A stretch of 17,741 nt of DNA, from positions 1 through 17,741 of the forward strand of contig CANJCG010000019.1 of the NCBI GenBank assembly GCA_947472655.1, read 5' to 3'. A program made the translations under genes and the position numbers. Shown piece by piece: positions 14,019-17,741 of the stretch. The notes under the pieces are model-generated. The model searched no databases and was not told where the DNA came from. It saw only the letters and a list, made by a program, of their open reading frames with translations. The DNA is from Actinomycetota bacterium (GTDB taxonomy: Bacteria; Actinomycetota; Actinomycetes; S36-B12). Numbering within the stretch: the first letter of the stretch is position 1; the number at the start of each line of letters is the position of its first letter.

Positions 14019-15503
14019 ATGGACTTTTCTATGGCTGCACTGCCGCAAATTTCACATTATCCGTTGCGTTGGAAAGCTTTGATCGTCTTGGGTGCTACCA
14101 ATTTGATGTTTGCCCAGAGCGTAGGTGTGGTTGGAATCGGGCTTCCTTCGATGCAGCATGACCTTGGCATGTCTGATGCAAGCCGGCAGTGGGTAGTTAC
14201 GGCTTATGGGTTGGCCTTTGGCGGGTTGCTTCTTCTAGGCGGCCGTATCTCAGATTTCGCCGGCCGAAAGCGTGTCTTCATTATTGGATTAGGCGGATTT
14301 GCTCTTGCTTCCGGTTTGGGTGGGTTAGCTGTCAATGAATTTATGTTGGTGTTCAGTAGGGGACTGCAGGGCATGTTTGCTGCGTTAGTTGCTCCAACAG
14401 TGCTTTCACTTTTGACTTACATGTTTATTGATATCAAAGAACGTTCTAAAGCATTTGGCGTCTATGGTGCAACGGCGGGCATGGGTTCTGCAACCGGGTT
14501 GATGCTCGGTGGTTTCCTGACTGAATATGCAAGCTGGCGATGGACCTTGCTTATCAGTTTGCCAATGGCTCTATTAATGATGGTTGGCGCGGTGATGTGG
14601 TTTCCAGATCCGCATCCATCGGGTGATCGCCGCTATGACCTTCCGGGTGCACTGCTTTCAACCTTGGGCTTGTTCAGTCTGGTCTACGGGTTAAGCCAAA
14701 TCGGTGGCAAGAATCCGAGTTGGTCAACTGCTTTTCCATGGATTGGGCTAGCAGCGCTCCTTATCATTTTGTTCTTTATTTGGGAGAATCGATCATCTCA
14801 TCCGCTTTTACCGCTATTTATCTTGATGAACCGCAATCGTGGCGGTGCTTACCTCACTTCACTATTGATTGCCACGAGCTGGCTATCAATGTTTCTCTTT
14901 CTCTCCTATTACTTCCAAGTTGCACTGAAACTTTCACCAGTGCAAAACGGTTTAATGTTCCTGCCATTTGCTACAGGCATGGTGATAAGCGCGACTATTG
15001 CTAGCAAACTCTTGCCCAAGTATGGGCCTCGGTTTTTGCCGCTCATCGGAATTGTCTTGGCAGTCATTGCATTAACTTTGTTCAGTCAGCTAGAACTTTC
15101 GAGTAGCTACGCTGCACATGTACTCCCTGGCATGCTCATCGGTAGTTTGGGCGTCAGTTTCATCATGGTTCCGCTTTCGTCGGTTGCACTTTTCGGAGTT
15201 GGCGCTCATGACTCCGGCGTTGCCTCAGGGGTGCTCACCATGGTGGGTGCGCTTGGTGGTGCAGTAGGGCTTGCCGTTTTGAACACGATCGCCTCCATGA
15301 AAACAACCACGTATGCTGCCGCAGCAGGAGTGAGCGAAAAAGATCCTGCTGCCCAACTCGCTGGGTACACAACGGCTTTTGCTTGGACCGCAGGCTTTGT
15401 AGCAATAGCTGGAGTGGTGTGGCTCGTAATGATTCGGATGTCGAAGGCGGATATGGCTATCGATACGAAGGCTGCAAGCGACATCGTCGCTGTTGAGGTG
15501 TGA
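14019..15503 (+). CDS. MFS transporter, 14-helix drug:H+ antiporter (DHA2) type
   Basis: This 494-residue membrane protein has about 14 predicted helices and belongs to the EmrB/QacA-like branch of the major facilitator superfamily, which exports drugs or metabolites in exchange for protons. Motif A, GGRISDFAGRKR, is at 74-85 between helices 2 and 3. The helix-5 region AGMGSATGLMLGG (153-165) and SWRW at 172-175 match the branch. In helix 1 the usual LDxTIVNVALP pattern is replaced by a sequence around QSVGVVGIGLP (33-43), with Ser34 where the conserved Asp would be. The ATG at 14019 has no ribosome binding site; ATG 14031 is an in-frame alternative. Divergence from the P450 suggests it may export a P450 substrate or product, but this is inference. 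Confidence 0.93.
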   Translation: MDFSMAALPQISHYPLRWKALIVLGATNLMFAQSVGVVGIGLPSMQHDLGMSDASRQWVVTAYGLAFGGLLLLGGRISDFAGRKRVFIIGLGGFALASGLGGLAVNEFMLVFSRGLQGMFAALVAPTVLSLLTYMFIDIKERSKAFGVYGATAGMGSATGLMLGGFLTEYASWRWTLLISLPMALLMMVGAVMWFPDPHPSGDRRYDLPGALLSTLGLFSLVYGLSQIGGKNPSWSTAFPWIGLAALLIILFFIWENRSSHPLLPLFILMNRNRGGAYLTSLLIATSWLSMFLFLSYYFQVALKLSPVQNGLMFLPFATGMVISATIASKLLPKYGPRFLPLIGIVLAVIALTLFSQLELSSSYAAHVLPGMLIGSLGVSFIMVPLSSVALFGVGAHDSGVASGVLTMVGALGGAVGLAVLNTIASMKTTTYAAAAGVSEKDPAAQLAGYTTAFAWTAGFVAIAGVVWLVMIRMSKADMAIDTKAASDIVAVEV

Positions 15504-15536
15504 GAACAGCCCCATCGTCACTGACCGCAGTAAGAC

Positions 15537-15554
15537 GTGATCTACTCAGATCAC
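15537..15554. promoter_or_regulatory. 18-bp inverted repeat beside the start of a small ORF
   Basis: GTGATCT at 15537-15543 and AGATCAC at 15548-15554 are perfect complements with a four-base centre, ending one base before the ATG at 15556. It could be a dimeric repressor site over the promoter, or a hairpin in the RNA. TACTCA at 15543-15548, seven bases before the ATG, and CTGACC at 15521-15526 weakly resemble -10 and -35 boxes. Confidence 0.5.
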
Positions 15555-15555
15555 T

Positions 15556-15660
15556 ATGTGGCTAGGAATTTTGGAAGCAGCAGCCGTAATCGGTCTTGTA
15601 ATTTTTGGCTTCATTAGATTCATGAAATGGGCGATCAATGAAGGAAGCAAGTCCGAATAG
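15556..15660 (+). CDS. Small single-helix membrane protein (34 residues)
   Basis: This frame begins with ATG and encodes MWLGILEAAAVIGLVIFGFI (residues 1-20) followed by a basic and then mixed-charge tail (RFMKW at 21-25, then INEGSKSE). Residues 4-20 form one good membrane helix. The positive charges right after it predict that the C-terminus stays in the cytoplasm. It lies 52 bases after the MFS stop on the same strand and 20 bases before the stop of the convergent MFS gene. There is no Shine-Dalgarno sequence, and the 18-base inverted repeat sits directly upstream. A short ORF can be open by chance, but the clean helix-plus-basic-tail composition and its fit in the gap favour a real gene. 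Function is unknown; it could be a small partner of the exporter. Confidence 0.5.
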   Translation: MWLGILEAAAVIGLVIFGFIRFMKWAINEGSKSE

Positions 15661-15680
15661 CAGTGCTGTTGAGTTTTGAA

Positions 15681-16958
15681 TCACACCGCGATAAGTCCGG
15701 CTGCGGCTTCCTTCGCTGCCGCTTTCTTCGCCACTCTCTTAAAGTTGTAGAACATCGGTAGCGCAAGAGATAAAGAGGCTATAGCCGCGACCGGGAACAC
15801 AGCGCTAAACCCAATATGGGCGGCAGCGATACCGCCGATTGCTGGTCCAAGGGATGAAGAAAGAGAGCTCACACTTTGATAAAGGCCGAACATCGAACTC
15901 AGTGCTGTTGCAGAAACCAAGGTAGGCAGTAGTGAGACTGAACTTGTCTGTAGTAGCCCTTGGAAGAGTGACATGATCACAACAAGAATGGCGAGTACGC
16001 CTACACCTTTCACAAAGCCCATTGGGAAAAGGAAGAGTGAGACTCCCACAATTGACAAAGGCAAAACTACTTGGATGCCGATGCGAGCAATAAGTCTTCC
16101 GGCATAGATCGCTGCTATAGCGCTTGCTGCTGAGACTCCGAAAAACATTAGGCCGACTGCAACCGTTGGGTTGGTGCCCTCAGGTAGAAGCGTCACTACA
16201 TACGGGGAGAGTATTGGTTGGATGAGTGGTCCTGCAAAACTCAAGCACATCACAAGCCCAAGGGCTGCCCAGACAACCGGCATCCGAAGTAACGAACCCA
16301 TCCTTTGCTTTTCAGCGGAATGAGCGGGAGCGAGGGCTTCGCGCGGTTCGCGAATCATGATCATCACCACAGCCGCTCCAGAGAACATGAGGAATCCAGC
16401 GGTGATGAAGGTGGTCCGGTAACCCCAAATCGCAACTAGACCAATTGAAATCAGTGGGCCCATCGCCGAGCCACCAAGAATTGAGGCCTGGATTCGTCCG
16501 AGAGCCTTGGGCAAAACCTCACTTGGAGTTCCAGCCGCAACTAATGCCATGGCGGCCGCAGGCGCCCCAGCCATAATCCCGATGAGCAATCGAATCACTA
16601 CGACCTGCCAAGCAGTAGTCACGAATCCCAGCAGCAGAAGCCCGGTCGCGCCACCTAAACAAGCTCTGACGAGCATGGGCTTGCGGCCCCAACGATCGCC
16701 TGCCATTCCCCAGAGCGGACCTGAACAAAAGGCACCGATCCCCTGAAGTGCGGCTGCGATGCCAGCCCACATTGCGGCCTCAGTCAGGCTTATTCCATCA
16801 ATTTTTTGAATATAAAGCGGAAGGAAGGGATTGGTAAAAGCGAAAGTTATACAGAGCAAAAAAACAGCAAGAGCAGCAGCGAAGTTATTGCGTTGCCAGT
16901 TAACGGGGCTTCCGCTCATCCCGGTGTCCCCATGTGTTGTCTGCTCTTGCTTTTCCAC
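15681..16958 (-). CDS. MFS transporter, 12-helix (DHA1-like) type
   Basis: This 425-residue membrane protein has about 12 helices and is a major facilitator superfamily transporter of the multidrug-efflux-like branch. Motif A, GMAGDRWGRKPM, is at 84-95 between helices 2 and 3; helices 5-6 follow with LGGSAMGPLISIG. A central cytoplasmic loop near residues 207-225 is rich in charged residues and the C-terminus is Ala/Lys-rich. I choose the GTG at 16958 because TAGTTT lies seven bases upstream, as in the other leaderless genes here. In-frame alternatives are TTG 16967 and ATG 16919, and none has a convincing ribosome binding site. The substrate is unknown. It is downstream of the DUF2461 gene on the same strand, 68 bases away, and converges on the 34-residue ORF. 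Confidence 0.9.
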   Translation of the reverse strand: MEKQEQTTHGDTGMSGSPVNWQRNNFAAALAVFLLCITFAFTNPFLPLYIQKIDGISLTEAAMWAGIAAALQGIGAFCSGPLWGMAGDRWGRKPMLVRACLGGATGLLLLGFVTTAWQVVVIRLLIGIMAGAPAAAMALVAAGTPSEVLPKALGRIQASILGGSAMGPLISIGLVAIWGYRTTFITAGFLMFSGAAVVMIMIREPREALAPAHSAEKQRMGSLLRMPVVWAALGLVMCLSFAGPLIQPILSPYVVTLLPEGTNPTVAVGLMFFGVSAASAIAAIYAGRLIARIGIQVVLPLSIVGVSLFLFPMGFVKGVGVLAILVVIMSLFQGLLQTSSVSLLPTLVSATALSSMFGLYQSVSSLSSSLGPAIGGIAAAHIGFSAVFPVAAIASLSLALPMFYNFKRVAKKAAAKEAAAGLIAV

Positions 16959-16965
16959 GTTAGGC

Positions 16966-16993
16966 AAACTACTTGAATCTGAACTGTTGCGAA
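16966..16993 (-). promoter_or_regulatory. Probable leaderless promoter of the 12-helix MFS gene
   Basis: On the minus strand TTCGCA (16993-16988, four of six matches to TTGACA), a 16-base spacer and TAGTTT (16971-16966) precede the GTG at 16958 by seven bases. A transcript from here would start at about the GTG, which agrees with the missing Shine-Dalgarno sequence. Confidence 0.5.
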
Positions 16994-17026
16994 GTTTAAA
17001 TGCGATATTCGTGACAATTCGACAAG

Positions 17027-17671
17027 TTACTCAGGCGGCAAGTGAGAGCGAAGCCATTGAATCCATGGGGTAAGAGTTTGCCACCCGAGCAGCACCTTGG
17101 TTAAACAGTCGCTTGAATACAGCCACGGTCCAGGCGCAAAGTGCGCAGACAGCGACAAACTTCTTAAGCGCAAGAGCCCAATGTTCGGATTATCTTTGGC
17201 ATACCCACGGGGAGCAGATTTCACCGCGTTGTCGGTTGATAGCTCGAATCCATGTGCCTGTACTTTTGCAAGAACTGATCGAATTGCTTGCGCCCCGCTA
17301 TCCGTTGAAGCAATGACACGAAACTGCGTGAGCTGAGCTTTGCTCGGTTGCCAGTTTCCTGCGCCAAGCAGCATGCCATCGGCATCAATACGCATGTAAA
17401 AAGCCGAATTAGCCTCAGCATTGGCTGTCAGTGAGGCATGCTCATTAAGTGGTGGAAGATCGGGCCAGAACCGAACATTTCGATACGGTCTAAATATTTT
17501 TATGGTCCCGTAGTTAACAGAAAGATCTTCGGCAAGTTTCTTTAACGGTATAGCGACGTTTACGTCATACATTGCACGATTGGCGTGAAACCATTCACGA
17601 TTATTGTTCTCTTCCAACTGGATATAGTACTTAATAAGGTCTTTGCCAAAGCCTGAAAAAGCTGTTGTCAT
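17027..17671 (-). CDS. DUF2461 family protein
   Basis: This 214-residue cytoplasmic protein belongs to DUF2461 (also described as TIGR02453), a widespread family of unknown function. The signature is visible: FSGFGKDLIKYYIQLEENNN at 5-24 with REWFHANRAMY (25-35), the KIFRPYRNVRF block at 58-68, and a later strand with YMRIDADGMLLGAGNW (92-107). The RFS-D-K-x-PYK motif seen in many members is changed here to RFWPDLPPLNEH (67-78). Length is normal for the family. The ATG at 17671 overlaps the stop codon of the gene entering from the right edge (ATGA), so translation is probably coupled and no ribosome binding site is needed. Its cellular role cannot be inferred from the neighbours. Confidence 0.88.
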   Translation of the reverse strand: MTTAFSGFGKDLIKYYIQLEENNNREWFHANRAMYDVNVAIPLKKLAEDLSVNYGTIKIFRPYRNVRFWPDLPPLNEHASLTANAEANSAFYMRIDADGMLLGAGNWQPSKAQLTQFRVIASTDSGAQAIRSVLAKVQAHGFELSTDNAVKSAPRGYAKDNPNIGLLRLRSLSLSAHFAPGPWLYSSDCLTKVLLGWQTLTPWIQWLRSHLPPE

Positions 17672-17741
17672 TCCGTGCTCATTTTAGTAACTGCTCGAAA
17701 AATCCGCCTACGCCAAGTGTTGGTGAAACCAGATGGCATTC
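17668..17741 (-). CDS. C-terminal end of a gene cut by the window edge
   Basis: A minus-strand frame is open from the right edge and ends at a TGA (17670-17668) that overlaps the ATG of the DUF2461 gene by four bases (ATGA). The visible tail is about 24 residues, including TWRRRIFRAVTKMSTE at its end. The overlap pattern is what coupled genes show, but so short a piece gives no family, and chance remains possible. Confidence 0.4.
   Translation of the reverse strand, partial: MPSGFTNTWRRRIFRAVTKMSTE

Noticed and set aside
12477..14075. Shared hexapeptide PLRWKA at the P450 C-terminus and the MFS N-terminus
   Set aside because: The surrounding residues and codons do not match, so it looks like coincidence and not a duplicated segment.
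15206..15521. Long antisense frames within the 14-helix MFS gene
   Set aside because: They are mirror frames of a GC-biased membrane protein gene and have no start signals or domains.
1..17741. CRISPR arrays, tRNA or rRNA genes, insertion sequences, toxin-antitoxin or phage-defence genes
   Set aside because: I looked for spaced repeats, cloverleaf-like segments and recognisable protein motifs of these classes on both strands and found none.

Overview
The window looks like a chromosomal segment of an actinobacterium (Actinomycetota) of moderate GC content, possibly an aquatic lineage. This rests on family resemblance and promoter style, since there is no rRNA or tRNA here to place it. The supporting signs are mycobacterial-type families (amidohydrolase family 2 with a D-A-D-Q-H start, the GGGG-type patatin, a soluble bacterial P450), several genes that appear to be leaderless (a TANNNT box 6-7 nt before ATG or GTG), GTG starts, and Ala-rich proteins. 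I see no transposase, integrase, CRISPR array, tRNA or rRNA.

Layout. 1-298 holds no gene I can support. 299-1162 (+) is an eight-helix membrane protein of unknown function, convergent with a dienelactone hydrolase (1292-2053, -). That hydrolase is divergent from a secreted DUF1775/YcnI-like protein (2132-2650, +). Next comes pntA-pntB (2892-5840, +), the proton-translocating NAD(P) transhydrogenase, and a small DUF309 protein (5867-6250, +). Two overlapping Gfo/Idh/MocA dehydrogenases follow (6417-8386, +) and end at a perfect 17-bp hairpin shared with a convergent amidohydrolase (8461-9678, -). Divergent from the amidohydrolase is a tyrosine phosphatase (9825-10676, +), then a structured leader and a secreted Ala/Pro-rich coiled-coil protein (10925-11491, +). 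A patatin-like hydrolase (11499-12341, -) and a cytochrome P450 (12477-13727, -) are separated by a clear intrinsic terminator. The P450 is divergent from a 14-helix MFS exporter (14019-15503, +). Then come a 34-residue single-helix ORF (15556-15660, +), a 12-helix MFS transporter (15681-16958, -), a DUF2461 protein (17027-17671, -) and the last codons of a gene running off the right edge (17668-17741, -).

How the genes fit together. PntAB uses the proton gradient to make NADPH, which could supply reductive steps such as the P450 (through a redox partner not encoded here) or the Gfo/Idh enzymes. The P450, amidohydrolase, dienelactone hydrolase, patatin and two exporters give the right half a catabolic/detoxification character, but they lie in several separate transcription units and no single pathway can be read from the sequence. 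I found no convincing new multi-gene system. The items most worth checking are the small membrane ORF with an 18-bp inverted repeat against its start, the structured leader of the Ala/Pro-rich secreted protein, the set of leaderless starts, and the 14-helix MFS protein lacking the usual helix-1 aspartate.
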